A stretch of 64,000 bases of DNA from Rothia mucilaginosa (GCF_001548235.1 NZ_AP014938.1:1922001-1986000), one strand, 5' to 3'; positions 38,274 to 48,149 are shown, counted from the first letter of the stretch. Made by a program: numbers and translations. The notes: generated from the letters alone by a model not told the origin.

Positions 38274-39641
38274 GTGGCCACAGACGTCATTGCCCCTCCC
38301 GAACAGCCCAACGCCAGCATGCGATGCTCCTTCTGCAAGAAGACTCGCGCGCAGGTTTTCAAGATTGTGCTCGGCCCGAACGTTTCCATCTGCGACGAGT
38401 GCGTGGAGCTGTGCGAAGAGATTCTCGCTGAAGAGCGTCTGAAGGTGAAAGCCCCCGCAGCTGCCTCCGCGCCTCAGCTGGCTACTCCGCGCGAAATTTA
38501 CAGCTACCTCAACGACTACGTCATCGGTCAGGACGCGGCGAAGCGCACCCTGGCGGTGGCGGTGTACAACCACTACAAGCGCATCCACGATATTGATAAC
38601 CCGGTGTTGACCTCCCGCATTCTTTCGGCGACCGCGGGGGAGCAGGTGGAGCTGGGCAAATCGAATATTCTGATGCTCGGCCCGACCGGTTGCGGTAAAA
38701 CCTACCTGGCGGCAACCCTGGCGAAGAAGCTGGATGTGCCCTTCGCCCTGGTCGACGCAACCACCCTCACCGAGGCGGGCTACGTGGGTGACGACGTGGA
38801 GAACATTCTGTTGCGCCTCATCAACGCCGCTGACGGCGATATTGCTAAGGCTCAGCGCGGCATCATCTACATTGACGAGATTGACAAGATTGCCCGCAAG
38901 GGCGGCGAGAACCTCTCCATCACCCGTGACGTGTCCGGTGAGGGTGTGCAGCAGGCGCTGTTGAAGATTATTGAGGGCACCGTGGCGACCGTACCACCGG
39001 AGGGCGGACGCAAGCACCCGGCACACGCGAACATTGAGATTGATACCTCGAACATTCTCTTCATCGTGGCCGGCGCCTTCGACAATATTGACGACCGCAT
39101 CGCAGCCCGCGTGGGTGCCGGCGGTATCGGTTTCGGCGCTGAACTGGGCGGTTCCGTGAAGAACCCGCTGGACCAGATTATGCCCGAGGACCTGGCGCAC
39201 TACGGCATTATCCCCGAGCTGATTGGCCGCTTGCCGGTCATCTCGACCCTGAGCGAGCTCAACGAAGAAGAGCTGGCTCGCGTGCTGACCGAACCGAAGA
39301 ACGCGCTGCTCAAGCAGTACCGTCACCTCTTCGCCCTGGACGGCGTGGAGCTCATCATCGACGACGCAGCAGTCGCGGCTATTGCGCGCCTCGCCGCTGA
39401 GCGCGGTACCGGTGCCCGCGGCCTGCGTTCCATGATGGAGCAGATTCTGCAGCCGATTATGTTCGACATCCCGGACCGCACCGATGTGGTGTCCATCGTC
39501 ATTGGTGAGGACACCGTGCTCAACGGCACCGAGCCCCGCTACGTGCTGCAGGCACCCGACCCTGAAGCGGAGACCACCCGCGCTGTGAAGGGGGAGGCGA
39601 AGGCCGCCTCCGTGAAGGACGCGGACCGTCAGGCGGCATAA
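38274..39641 (+). CDS. clpX: ATP-dependent Clp protease ATPase subunit ClpX
   Basis: 455 aa, GTG start. AAA+ unfoldase that feeds substrates into ClpP. The N-terminal zinc finger has Cys18, Cys21, Cys40 and Cys43. Walker A is GPTGCGKT (about 140-147), Walker B is IIYIDEIDK (about 199-207), and the ClpP-docking IGF loop is present in GGIGFGAEL (about 282-290). Sensor and arginine-finger regions follow ([20 protein letters not shown]). The last ~45 residues form a charged tail. Intact. Confidence 0.97.
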   Translation: MATDVIAPPEQPNASMRCSFCKKTRAQVFKIVLGPNVSICDECVELCEEILAEERLKVKAPAAASAPQLATPREIYSYLNDYVIGQDAAKRTLAVAVYNHYKRIHDIDNPVLTSRILSATAGEQVELGKSNILMLGPTGCGKTYLAATLAKKLDVPFALVDATTLTEAGYVGDDVENILLRLINAADGDIAKAQRGIIYIDEIDKIARKGGENLSITRDVSGEGVQQALLKIIEGTVATVPPEGGRKHPAHANIEIDTSNILFIVAGAFDNIDDRIAARVGAGGIGFGAELGGSVKNPLDQIMPEDLAHYGIIPELIGRLPVISTLSELNEEELARVLTEPKNALLKQYRHLFALDGVELIIDDAAVAAIARLAAERGTGARGLRSMMEQILQPIMFDIPDRTDVVSIVIGEDTVLNGTEPRYVLQAPDPEAETTRAVKGEAKAASVKDADRQAA

Positions 39642-39677
39642 CCGAATACTTCCAGCCGACAGGCTAGGGAATAAAGA

Positions 39678-39709
39678 AGCCGTCGCCCCGGTTATGCGGG
39701 GTGACGGCT
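39678..39709 (+). terminator. Hairpin after clpX
   Basis: AGCCGTCGCCCCG pairs with CGGGGTGACGGCT (one mismatch); no T-tract follows. Confidence 0.5.
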
Positions 39710-39829
39710 CACTAGCAGGTACCGCTCTTGTTGGCATGCCCTGAAGAGTGTGTGCTGAAGAGCGTGTACCGAAGAATAAGCGCCGGCTCATAGAAGCGGC
39801 TGGCGCAACCGTATGAGAGAGGAACACTC

Positions 39830-40471
39830 ATGGCTGAGAACGCACCCGCACAGGTTGATTTCTGGTTCGACCCGATTTGCCCCTGGTGCTGGATTACCTC
39901 CCGCTGGATTGGTGAGGTGCAGAAGGTCCGCAACGTTGAGGTGACCTGGCGCCCCTTCTCCCTGTCCATGCACAACCAGGGCCGTGACCTGCCCGCCGAC
40001 TACCAGGCAATGATGGACCAGTCCTGGGCGCCGACCCGCCTCATCACCGCTGTGCGCGAGCTGCACGGCGACGAGGTCATCAAGCCCCTCTACGATGCTC
40101 TGGGCGAGCAGATTCACCACAACAGCAACAAGGCTGATTCCTACCGCGATGCAATCGTCAAGGCACTGGAAGAGGTCAACCTGCCCGCAGAGCTGGCGGA
40201 TGTCGCCTTCACCGATCAGTACGATGAGCAGATGCGCGCCTCCCTGGACCTGGCGCTGGAGACCGTGGGCGGCACCGACATCGGTGTTCCGCTGATCTCT
40301 ATTAACGGCACCGCTTTCTTCGGCCCGGTTATCTCCCCGAGCCCCGCCGGTGAAGAGGCAGGTAAGCTCTTCGACGGTGCCCTGGCGCTGGCTTCCTACC
40401 CCGGCTTCTTCGAGCTGAAGCGCCCCCGTACCGTGGGTCCGATTTTCCACGGCGAAAACGGCGAAGCCTAA
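39830..40471 (+). CDS. DsbA-fold mycothiol-dependent nitroreductase-like protein
   Basis: 213 aa thioredoxin-fold protein without signal peptide, hence cytoplasmic. The N-terminal VDFWFDPICPWCWITSRW contains the CPWC active site at residues 17-20 and matches the actinobacterial group of Rv2466c, a mycothiol-dependent reductase of nitro compounds and oxidised thiols. A cis-Pro region is seen in GVPLISINGTAFFGPV. Likely role: oxidative or nitrosative stress protection using mycothiol. Single gene with a strong terminator. Confidence 0.9.
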   Translation: MAENAPAQVDFWFDPICPWCWITSRWIGEVQKVRNVEVTWRPFSLSMHNQGRDLPADYQAMMDQSWAPTRLITAVRELHGDEVIKPLYDALGEQIHHNSNKADSYRDAIVKALEEVNLPAELADVAFTDQYDEQMRASLDLALETVGGTDIGVPLISINGTAFFGPVISPSPAGEEAGKLFDGALALASYPGFFELKRPRTVGPIFHGENGEA

Positions 40472-40520
40472 GAACCCTGCACTGCGCGCAGGCTCGGTAG
40501 AGTCTGCGGATGCAGAGCAT

Positions 40521-40561
40521 AAAAGTACCGCCCGGTCATGTACTGACCGGGCGGTACTTTT
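40521..40561. terminator. Bidirectional terminator
   Basis: A perfect 18-bp stem (AAAAGTACCGCCCGGTCA) with a 5-nt loop between convergent genes, T-rich on both sides. Confidence 0.92.
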
Positions 40562-40666
40562 CTATTTACTCTGTTGCCCTGAGGCGTGTAAGCCCTGAAG
40601 CATGCAATCCCTAAAGCGTGGATTCTATGCGCGGTGAGTGCGGCCCGCAGCGGTAGCCTTGCGTGC

Positions 40667-42199
40667 CTACTGTGCTTTCTGTGCCTTCTGCACTTTGTGC
40701 GCCTTACGCTGAGCCCTGTGCTCGAGAACCTTCGGGTGCGTTGCCCGCTGCACAATCTTCGTATCACGCATATGGAAGGTGCGGGTTGCCGTGTACTGAA
40801 CCGCCGCGTCCGAGGTGAACGCCAACATAGCAAACACGGCAACGCCCAGCTGGAAGAAAATCGTGGACAGCGGCAGGGACTGGTGCCCCCACAGCACGCC
40901 GCCGGTAATCGCCGCGAAGTTCAGTGCCGTCAACAGCAGAGCCAGTCGGCGCGCCTTCGACGAGCCTCGCAGCGTACTCCACAGCAGGAACAGATGCACC
41001 GCCGAATAAATCGCCACAAAACCAACCAGCACCGTACCGGTAATGGTCAGCAGCACGTCGCTATCTGCCTGATCGAAGAGGTTCAGCAACTCAATGTCGT
41101 TGCCGGAGCCATCCTCCAACAGCTCGGCGCGCAGTGCTGGGCGGCTGAGCGCCAGAATGACGCTGTTGATAATGTCTGCGAGGGTCACGGCAATGAGCAT
41201 ACCCGAACCGACCAGCAGACTCAGCGGCATGCGGTACGCCAGGTCGTGCGCGCTAGAGAGGTGAATTTCTTCCTGCTTCTGCGGCTCTAACCCCTCATTG
41301 TTCAGCACGATGACCGGGAGCGCGCCGTCCGTGCGAATCGCGTCACCGCCTCCGTTGCGGGCGTGGTAACCGGAAGAAAAATCGTGCAGAATCTCAACGT
41401 GAGTTTCCGGGTGAGCGTACTGAATGGACTCCACAATGTAGTCGCGTTCAAAGTCGGTTTCAGCGTCAATGCGGTGCGTGACCTGCAGGGTGAAGAAGCT
41501 GAAACCCACACCGGAGTCGTACGTGCCCGCCGCCAACCAATCTACTCGGTGACCGCCCGGCAACAACCAGCCGTCAGGGGTTTTCCAGAAACGCACGTGG
41601 TGGCGTTTCTCGGGGTTGCCGTCCACTTCCTGTTGGTAGGCGAAATCCTGCGTCCTACCAAAAATTTTCAGCGGGGAGACCGGCGCCTCCGCGTAGGAAC
41701 GGCGGGTGATGGTGGAGAGAATAATTTTCCAGGAGGAGACGAGGGTGACGCCGTCAGCGCGGGTCCATCCCGCATTCTGCATGACCTGGTGAATCTGCTC
41801 CTCGGTACCAATCAGACCGATATTGACCGGGTCGCCGAGCAGGCCGTCCGGGGTGCGGGTGCGCCCAATAAAGTAGTCGGGCACGTAGATGCGGGTCATG
41901 ATGGCGTGAAAACGCGGTAGCGTCAGGTACGCGGTGACCGCCCAGAAAATGAAAGCGATGGGGACGCCCCAAAAAGAGTGGCCGACCGTATTCACCAGAA
42001 TCATGAAGGTCAGCACGAGGGCCGCGACGCCGGCGAAGATGAAGAAGAGAGTGTCCCAGAAATTGACCCAGAAGCTGCGCGGGACGAGGTCTTGCGACTC
42101 GCCGCGCGTGTCAATATCACCACGGTAGACCGGTGGCGAGGTAACTGGGGGAGCGACGTCGCTACGTATAGGCCGCAGGACGCGTTTTTGGTGGGACAT
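40667..42199 (-). CDS. LssY_C-domain membrane protein
   Basis: 510 aa. Two hydrophobic segments near the N-terminus (about 45-67 and 72-92) precede a soluble domain with the LssY C-terminal pattern: GDPVNIGLIGTEEQIHQVMQNAGW, APVSPLKIFGRTQDFAYQ, RHHVRFWKTPDGW, VTHRIDAETDFERDYIVE. After it come further membrane segments (about 320-350, 385-410, 425-440, 450-470) and a Lys/Gln-rich tail. The LssY domain is often fused to PAP2 phosphatases or found alone; its biochemical role is not established. Probably an envelope protein. No operon partner is evident. Confidence 0.83.
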   Translation of the reverse strand: MSHQKRVLRPIRSDVAPPVTSPPVYRGDIDTRGESQDLVPRSFWVNFWDTLFFIFAGVAALVLTFMILVNTVGHSFWGVPIAFIFWAVTAYLTLPRFHAIMTRIYVPDYFIGRTRTPDGLLGDPVNIGLIGTEEQIHQVMQNAGWTRADGVTLVSSWKIILSTITRRSYAEAPVSPLKIFGRTQDFAYQQEVDGNPEKRHHVRFWKTPDGWLLPGGHRVDWLAAGTYDSGVGFSFFTLQVTHRIDAETDFERDYIVESIQYAHPETHVEILHDFSSGYHARNGGGDAIRTDGALPVIVLNNEGLEPQKQEEIHLSSAHDLAYRMPLSLLVGSGMLIAVTLADIINSVILALSRPALRAELLEDGSGNDIELLNLFDQADSDVLLTITGTVLVGFVAIYSAVHLFLLWSTLRGSSKARRLALLLTALNFAAITGGVLWGHQSLPLSTIFFQLGVAVFAMLAFTSDAAVQYTATRTFHMRDTKIVQRATHPKVLEHRAQRKAHKVQKAQKAQ

Positions 42200-42394
42200 T
42201 CCCGCCCTTTCTGCAACATAGTGAGGGTCTTTGAATATCCATAACTATAGCAAGGGGCAGAATGTGCGAAGTATGCATTCCGGGCAGGGCTTAATCGCTT
42301 GGCTCGATTGCCCTGCCACAGAAAAACCGCAGAAAAACGCGGTACAAACACTGAGTGCTGGCGTTGCCGCGCGAAAGAAATATAGGGTGTGCCC

Positions 42395-42796
42395 CTACTC
42401 GGGGAGGGGCTTAGCCTCAACCGCGGCACGTGCAGCCGCAATGGAGCTTTCGTGGTGCAGCATATCGCGGCCTTCACGCATGAGGCGCACCCACTTGCGG
42501 GTCAGCTCTTCGAGCTTCTGAGCGCTCAAAGAGCCGGAGGCGATGCTCGCCTCATCGGTGGCGGCGCTGGTGGAAATATGCTGATGCCATAGTTCGTACA
42601 CTTCGTTGGTGTAGTTGGCATGTAGCGTCTGGGCGTATTCGCGTGCCTGGCTGATGTATTCGTTCAGGCTTGTGTGGTAGTGCTGAAGCTGGTCGGGGGA
42701 AATGTTTGCTTGCGCTCCTGGCGGTGAGCTCGGGGTTGAGCTCTGCCTCGCGTGCGGGTTATCGGGGGAACCGGAAGGTAATGAGTGTGAAGTCAT
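42395..42796 (-). CDS. Small hypothetical protein
   Basis: 133 aa with a Ser/Pro-rich disordered start (1-32) and a predicted all-helical, amphipathic remainder (LQHYHTSLNEYISQAREYAQTLHANYTNEVYELWHQH and LSAQKLEELTRKWVRLMREGRDMLHHESSIAAARAAVEA). No signal or membrane segment. Reading-frame codon use is compatible with a real gene, but there is no clear ribosome site before the ATG; it may be leaderless. Function unknown. Confidence 0.55.
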   Translation of the reverse strand: MTSHSLPSGSPDNPHARQSSTPSSPPGAQANISPDQLQHYHTSLNEYISQAREYAQTLHANYTNEVYELWHQHISTSAATDEASIASGSLSAQKLEELTRKWVRLMREGRDMLHHESSIAAARAAVEAKPLPE

Positions 42797-43334
42797 GATG
42801 ATATAGGGTGCGCCTACTTTGGCGCGGGGTCAGAGTCAGGTGGCATCGCTGCCCCCGGACTGGTTGAGTTCTTGTCGTGCGGTTGGGCGGTTATGTCTAT
42901 GTTCGTACCGGTGAATTGTCTGTTGCTGAAGTTGAATAGAGGGTTGTTCCTGGCGGTAAAACCCTCGCATCAACAATCATACATAAAGTGACAGTCAATC
43001 TCATAAGGTTGATTATGCTCTTTGCACATTGATGAATATAAAAATGGGTTGGGAATTCCGCAGAATACCCACAGGCAAACACGCTAAAACCCACATCGTT
43101 GGGGGAGGCGCTGGTGAAGATTCTCAGAGGGCTGGAGCAGGCATCCACGGGCGAAGTTCGGACAAAGCCCATAGTCAGGGCCGTAGCGGCCAACCGCCGG
43201 GGTCTCACACCCGGCGAGCTGCAACGAACAACAGGCACAGAAAACGGGGCGGTACCGTCAACCGGTACCACCCCGTCCTCAACGCTCAGGCAGCGTCATA
43301 AATTTAAGCGAAGAACGCTCAAAATTAGGCGAAA
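42797..43334. other. Intergenic between valS and the 133-aa gene
   Basis: About 540 bp. The valS end hairpin lies at 43243-43276. A GC-rich hairpin (CGCCGGG...CCCGGCG) lies at about 43196-43217. Two open frames overlap here on opposite strands (42897-43271 and 43099-43470) but neither has a ribosome site or a recognisable product. Confidence 0.35.
43243..43276 (-). terminator. Terminator of valS
   Basis: ACGGGG and CCCCGT flank an inner GGTACC pair. On the minus strand the stem is followed by TTTTCTG. Confidence 0.8.
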
Positions 43335-46067
43335 TTATTCAGCTGCTTCTTCCACAACGAGCACAACATCGCGAACCTCCAGCTCGCCCTCGGCCGCCAC
43401 CAGAGACAGCTCACGAGCGTTACCGGCAGCCTTCAGATCAGCCAAGCCAGCGGCAATGCGATCCAGCTGAGCCTGCGGAGCCGCAATGGTTGCGGACTCA
43501 ACCTCGGTGCGCTGCTTAACCTTCGCGTCGCTCTTAGCCTTACGCAGACCACCCAGAGCCTCAGCAACATCCGGCAGGATCTGCTTCAGCGACTCGATCT
43601 GAGCCGGGTCAGCGTCCGCCAGGACCCACTGAGCAGAAATGCCGGCAGTCGGGTTCTGTGCAGAGTACTCAGCCAGCAGGGTGCCTTCCAGGATGGGCAG
43701 TGCCTGCGGCCACTCGGCGCGGTGCACGCTACCTGCACGCCACCAGGACCAAATCTCTTCGGTCACGAACGGCAGGAAGGGCGCGAACAGGCGCAGCAGA
43801 GCATCCAGGGTGGTTGCCAGAGCGGCCAGAACAGAAGCCTGCTCCTCCTCGCCGCGAGCACCGTACGCACGGTCCTTAATCAGCTCAACGAAGTCGTCGG
43901 TGAAGGACCAGAAGAAGCTCTCGCAAATCTGCAGGGCACGAGCGTACTCGTACTTCTCAAATGCGGCGGTTGCCTCTTCAATCAGGTACGCCAGGCGAGC
44001 CAGCAGGGAACGGTCCAGAGCGTTGATCAGCACGCGGCCCTGAGCCTGAGAAGTGATGACGGATTTCTCGGTAGCGCCCAGGTTCAGCACGAACTTGGAT
44101 GCGTTCAGCAACTTGATGGCAAGGCGGCGGCCAATCTTCATCTGGCCTTCGTCGTAGGCGGTGTCAGCACCCAGGCGAGCGGAAGCAGCCCAGTAGCGCA
44201 CAGCGTCCGAACCGTACTTCTCCAGAACCTCGTTGGGGACCACAACGTTGCCCTTAGACTTGGACATCTTCTTGCGGTCCGGGTCGAGAATCCAGCCGGA
44301 GAGCGCGGTGTTGTACCACGGCACGGAGGAAGCCAGGGTCTCCGCGCGAACAGCGGTGGAGAACAGCCAGGTGCGGATAATGTCGTGACCCTGCGGGCGC
44401 AGATCCATGGGGAAGGTCTTCGCGTGCAGGTCCGGGTTCACGCCCCAACCGGTCGCAATCTGCGGGGTCAGGGAGGAAGTAGCCCAGGTGTCCAGAACGT
44501 CCGGGTCAGCGATGAAGCCGCCCGCTACGCCGCGCTGATCCTCGGTGTAACCGGGAGCAGGCTGAGATGCGGGGTCAACCGGCAGCATCTCTTCGGTCGG
44601 CAGAATCGGGTTCTCGTAGTCCGGCTCACCCTCAGCGTCCAGCGGGTACCAGACGGGGAAGGGAACGCCGAAGAAACGCTGGCGAGAAATCAGCCAGTCG
44701 CCGTTCAGACCCTCAACCCAGTTCTCGTAGCGGCTACGCATGAAGGAGGGGAACCAGTTCATTTCACGGCCGCGCTCGATGAGCTTCTCGCGGCGTGCAG
44801 CGTCACGGCCACCGTTGCGGATGTACCACTGGCGGGAAGCAACGATTTCGAGGGGCTTGTCGCCCTTCTCGTAGAACTTCACGGGGTGGGTAATCGGCTT
44901 GGGGTCGCCGTCCATTTCGCCAGCTTCAACCAGCATTTCCACGACGGTCTTCTGTGCGGTGAAGACGGTGGTGCCTGCCATGCGCTCGTAGCGCTCGCGG
45001 CCCTCGGGGGAGGTGATCCACTCGGGGGTTTCGCGGGAGAAACGGCCGTCGCGACCGATGAGGGCGCGGGTGTCCAGCTGCAGTTCACGCCACCAGGTGA
45101 CGTCGGTGGTGTCGCCGAAGGTACAGATCATGGCGATACCGGCACCCTTGTCGGGCTGTGCCAGCGGGTGCGCCTTGATCTCAACCTCAACGCCGAACAG
45201 CGGGGAGGTGACGGTGGTGCCGAACAGAGGCTTGTAACGCTCGTCGTCCGGGTGCGCCACGAGAGCCACACAGGAGGGCAGCAGCTCGGGGCGAGTGGTC
45301 TCAATCCAGACCTTCTCGCCGTTGGGGCGGTGGAAGCTGATGCGGTGGTACGCGCCGGGGCGTTCCTTGTCTTCCAGCTCAGCCTGTGCCACTGCGGTGC
45401 GGAAGGTGACGTCCCACATGGTCGGTGCTTCAGCCATGTAGGCGTTGCCTGCTTCCAGGTCCTTCAGGAAGGCGAGCTGGGAGACCTTGCGGGAGTGTGC
45501 GTCGATGGTGCGGTAGGTGCGCGACCAGTCAACGGACAGACCCAGGGTGGTGAAGAGGTTTTCGAAGACCTTCTCGTCTTCAACCGCGAGCTCTTCACAG
45601 AGTTCAATGAAGTTGTTGCGGGAAATGCGCGGCCACTTTGCTTGGCTGCGGTCGGGCTTGGGGGTGCCGTCTGCCTTCCAGGTGATCAGGTCGCGGAAGG
45701 AGTCGTTGTCTGCCACGGAGGGGTCGCAGAGAACGCCGTAGTAGTTCTGAACGCGGCGTTCGGTGGGCAGGCCGTTGTCATCCCAGCCGAGGGGGTAGAA
45801 CACGTTCTTGCCGGTCATGCGCTGGTAGCGTGCAATGACGTCGGTCTGAGTGTAGGAGAACATGTGACCCACGTGCAGGGAGCCGGATGCGGTCGGCGGC
45901 GGGGTGTCAATGGAGTAGACCTGTTCGCGAGTGGTGTTCTCGTCGAATGCGTAGGTCTTCTCGTCGGCCCAGCGCTGCGAGAGCTTCTCTTCGAGGCCTT
46001 CGAGGGCGGGGCGGTCGGGAACGTTAATCTGTACGGGCGAGTCTGAGCCCAAAATGTTTTCAGCCAT
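43335..46067 (-). CDS. valS: Valyl-tRNA synthetase
   Basis: 910 aa class I aminoacyl-tRNA synthetase. The HIGH motif appears as HVGH in TASGSLHVGHMFSYTQTD (about 60-77) and KMSKS as KMSKSKGN (about 596-603). The CP1 editing domain lies between them, and a C-terminal coiled-coil arm ends the protein (QAQLDRIAAGLADLKAAGN). It lacks a clear ribosome site at the ATG (46067). The 104-aa gene ends 19 bp upstream on the same strand, so co-transcription is possible. Confidence 0.97.
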   Translation of the reverse strand: MAENILGSDSPVQINVPDRPALEGLEEKLSQRWADEKTYAFDENTTREQVYSIDTPPPTASGSLHVGHMFSYTQTDVIARYQRMTGKNVFYPLGWDDNGLPTERRVQNYYGVLCDPSVADNDSFRDLITWKADGTPKPDRSQAKWPRISRNNFIELCEELAVEDEKVFENLFTTLGLSVDWSRTYRTIDAHSRKVSQLAFLKDLEAGNAYMAEAPTMWDVTFRTAVAQAELEDKERPGAYHRISFHRPNGEKVWIETTRPELLPSCVALVAHPDDERYKPLFGTTVTSPLFGVEVEIKAHPLAQPDKGAGIAMICTFGDTTDVTWWRELQLDTRALIGRDGRFSRETPEWITSPEGRERYERMAGTTVFTAQKTVVEMLVEAGEMDGDPKPITHPVKFYEKGDKPLEIVASRQWYIRNGGRDAARREKLIERGREMNWFPSFMRSRYENWVEGLNGDWLISRQRFFGVPFPVWYPLDAEGEPDYENPILPTEEMLPVDPASQPAPGYTEDQRGVAGGFIADPDVLDTWATSSLTPQIATGWGVNPDLHAKTFPMDLRPQGHDIIRTWLFSTAVRAETLASSVPWYNTALSGWILDPDRKKMSKSKGNVVVPNEVLEKYGSDAVRYWAASARLGADTAYDEGQMKIGRRLAIKLLNASKFVLNLGATEKSVITSQAQGRVLINALDRSLLARLAYLIEEATAAFEKYEYARALQICESFFWSFTDDFVELIKDRAYGARGEEEQASVLAALATTLDALLRLFAPFLPFVTEEIWSWWRAGSVHRAEWPQALPILEGTLLAEYSAQNPTAGISAQWVLADADPAQIESLKQILPDVAEALGGLRKAKSDAKVKQRTEVESATIAAPQAQLDRIAAGLADLKAAGNARELSLVAAEGELEVRDVVLVVEEAAE

Positions 46068-46086
46068 AACGGCTATTTTCTCATAT

Positions 46087-46401
46087 TCACGGCATTCTCT
46101 CAGCTCCAGGGGAATTCTGCGCTGTGCTGTTCTGTTCGTACTGCTCGATGGCGGCTTCTAGACGCGCCAGGAGGTGCCGGTACCGGCGTGCGAACTGCGC
46201 CCTGCGTGCGGCGGCGCGTACCCCGCGGGAGGCGGTGAGTTCCTGCCAGCTGGCGGGGTCCAGGTAGCTCTGCCCGAGTAGTAGGTGCACCTCGGAACTG
46301 TAGGGGGTTCCGGTGGCGGCACGGATGCTGCGTGCCCGCTGCTGGAGCGCTTGGCGCTGCTCGTGTAGTGCGGTGATGCGCTGGCGTGGTGTTGCTGTCA
46401 T
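46087..46401 (-). CDS. Small arginine-rich hypothetical protein
   Basis: 104 aa, Arg/Ala/Gln-rich and probably all helical (RQRITALHEQRQALQQRARSIRA, then GVRAAARRAQFARRYRHLLARLEAAIEQYEQN). Net positive charge suggests nucleic-acid binding, but no family is recognised. AGGAACC stands before the ATG. Located 19 bp upstream of valS on the same strand. Confidence 0.55.
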   Translation of the reverse strand: MTATPRQRITALHEQRQALQQRARSIRAATGTPYSSEVHLLLGQSYLDPASWQELTASRGVRAAARRAQFARRYRHLLARLEAAIEQYEQNSTAQNSPGAERMP

Positions 46402-46433
46402 GTGGGGGTTCCTATAGGAGGAGTAATCGGCGG

Positions 46434-46481
46434 TTCAGCGGAAAACTCAGTGGTAAGTTCAGCGGCAAACTCAATGGAAAA
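46434..46481. repeat. Two 24-bp tandem repeats
   Basis: A 24-bp unit beginning TTCAGCGG occurs twice with five differences; each unit is itself two 12-bp halves. It lies upstream of the 104-aa gene. Confidence 0.7.
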
Positions 46482-46550
46482 CGGCAATGGGGGAGAGCCC
46501 CTAAAATACTGCCCTCGGTCATCTGCAGTGTAGGCGCGAAAATCTGCGGT

Positions 46551-46592
46551 ATCAACAGTGACAGTATCAATAGTGACAGTATCAACAGCCGG
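46551..46592. repeat. 15-bp tandem repeat
   Basis: ATCAACAGTGACAGT is repeated with one change and then partially. Same intergenic stretch as the 24-bp repeats, about 70 bp before the small membrane protein gene. Confidence 0.7.
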
Positions 46593-46656
46593 TGAATCCT
46601 TCTCAGCGGCGCGGCGGCGGCGTAGACTGAAAGTACACGACCTTTGAGGAGTTGCC

Positions 46657-46971
46657 ATGAGTTCTCTGAGTATTTTCGGTTTGGGCACGTCTGAAACTGT
46701 TCTGCTGATACTGCACCTGGTGCTGGTTGCGTTGTGCATCTGGCATTTGACGGTGTGTAGCGGTTACGGTGAGGCGCGCATGCGTTTCGTCCTGCCTCTG
46801 ATTGTGTTCATGCCGGGCGCCGCGATTCTTTATTTGATGTCGGCGCGTGAGGGTACGGTCCCTCCGGATACGATCAAGACCGGTAGTAGTTCGCCCGTGT
46901 ATTTTGAGCACCGCCTCGGATTCCGTGACGGTGGTAGGAGCCGCTGGGGTCTGCCTCGCCGCCGCAAGTAG
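46657..46971 (+). CDS. Small two-TM membrane protein
   Basis: 104 aa with two hydrophobic helices (about residues 13-32 and 43-61) joined by a short loop, then a basic C-terminal tail (DGGRSRWGLPRRRK). The layout recalls PLDc_N-type small membrane proteins. Strong GAGGAG ribosome site 7 nt before the ATG. Monocistronic as far as seen. Function unknown. Confidence 0.75.
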   Translation: MSSLSIFGLGTSETVLLILHLVLVALCIWHLTVCSGYGEARMRFVLPLIVFMPGAAILYLMSAREGTVPPDTIKTGSSSPVYFEHRLGFRDGGRSRWGLPRRRK

Positions 46972-47053
46972 CGGCCTGACGGGGTGCCGGGCGGTTGTGG
47001 TACCGGCACCTATCTCACTTCTCACTATCGCACTATCGAAAATTTCAAAATAT

Positions 47054-47092
47054 ATGCCCGCGAGTTTGCTTGAACAGAGCACCCGCGGGCAT
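47054..47092. terminator. Hairpin between small membrane protein and SDR genes
   Basis: ATGCCCGCG pairs with CGCGGGCAT; T-rich only on the minus side. It ends 20 bp before the SDR start and may act as a leader hairpin or weak terminator. Confidence 0.4.
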
Positions 47093-47112
47093 CGCTCTAC
47101 TAGGATTAAAGT

Positions 47113-47913
47113 ATGACTGAGAACACCCACATTCCTGCATCTCCTTTTCTGCCTCATACTGGCGACGGCAAAGTTGCCGTGGTGACCGGTGCATCCAGCG
47201 GTATTGGTCGTGCCACCGTACAGCAGCTGGTAGCAACCGGCTGGACCGTCTACGCTCTGGCGCGTCGCACCGATCGCCTGTACACCCTCTATGCGGAGAC
47301 GGGCGCTCACCCGGTGACCTGTGACGTGACCGACGAGCATTCCGTGCGCTTCGTTGCCGAGCAGATTCTGGAAGAGCAGGGCACCATTGACGCCCTGGTC
47401 AATATTGCCGGCGGCGCTATTGGCGTGGATAAGGTTGCCGACGGCAAGTCTGATGATTATCTGAAGATGTACCAGATGAATGTGCTCGGCATCCTGCACA
47501 TGGTGCGCGCCTTCGCGGAGGCGCTACGCCTGAACGGTCACGGCACGATTCTGAACCTGACCTCCACCGCAGCGGAACATGGCTACGAGGGCGGCGCCGG
47601 ATACAACGCGGCGAAGTTTGGCGCTCGCGGTCTGACCGAGGCGCTGCGCCTGGAAGAGGCGGAGCATAATGTGCGTGTGATTGAGATTTGCCCGGGCATG
47701 GTGCACACCGAGGAGTTCTCCCTGAACCGCCTGGGTTCCAAAGAGGCTGCCGAGCGCGTCTACGCGGGCGTTGAGAAGCCTTTGACCGCCGAGGATGTGG
47801 CGCAGACCGTGACTTTTGCTCTGAACGTTCCGCACCACGTGAACCTTGACCGCATTACGATTCGCCCGGTGGCTCAGCCCAGCCAATTCAAGGTGATTCG
47901 TAAGGAGAGCTAA
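47113..47913 (+). CDS. Short-chain dehydrogenase/reductase
   Basis: 266 aa classical SDR. The cofactor loop TGASSGIG is at residues 25-32, the NNAG-equivalent reads NIAGG, catalytic Ser lies in LNLTSTAAEHGY, and the YxxxK pair is Tyr164-Lys168 (YNAAK). An acidic or basic cofactor discriminator after beta-2 (ALARRTDRL) suggests NADP. It resembles the serine/3-hydroxy acid dehydrogenase (YdfG-like) group; substrate not certain. Own terminator. Confidence 0.92.
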   Translation: MTENTHIPASPFLPHTGDGKVAVVTGASSGIGRATVQQLVATGWTVYALARRTDRLYTLYAETGAHPVTCDVTDEHSVRFVAEQILEEQGTIDALVNIAGGAIGVDKVADGKSDDYLKMYQMNVLGILHMVRAFAEALRLNGHGTILNLTSTAAEHGYEGGAGYNAAKFGARGLTEALRLEEAEHNVRVIEICPGMVHTEEFSLNRLGSKEAAERVYAGVEKPLTAEDVAQTVTFALNVPHHVNLDRITIRPVAQPSQFKVIRKES

Positions 47914-47956
47914 GCTTTGCGCTCTTGCGCTCGCTGATGCGGGGGTTATTATGCGT

Positions 47957-48001
47957 GCCTCGCCCGTATTCCAGATTCTTGGGATGCGGGCGAGGCTTTT
48001 T
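47957..48001 (+). terminator. Terminator of the SDR gene
   Basis: A perfect 10-bp stem (GCCTCGCCCG with CGGGCGAGGC), an inner ATTCC/GGGAT stem, and TTTTT. Confidence 0.92.
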
Positions 48002-48149
48002 GTGTGCGCGCCCGGTAAATCTGTGGCTTGTGTGGAGCTTTGGTTGGGGTGCCGTGCGGGGCGGGAATAGGTAGGGGAGAGATATCAAGGAGCACTTGAT
48101 GAAACTATAAAGTGGTACGTGAGACTTTAAGGTTCACCATAGTGAAATG

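Noticed and set aside
42897..43271. 124-aa minus-strand ORF downstream of valS
   Set aside because: No ribosome site or recognisable family; composition looks non-coding.
43722..46046. 774-aa open frame antisense to valS
   Set aside because: Same shadow effect; the translation has no domain and valS motifs are intact.
46398..46739. 113-aa minus-strand frame overlapping the 104-aa gene by ATGA and opposing the two-TM gene
   Set aside because: The ATGA overlap is tempting, but the frame runs through intergenic tandem repeats, lacks a ribosome site, and the plus-strand gene has a strong GAGGAG and two clear membrane helices.
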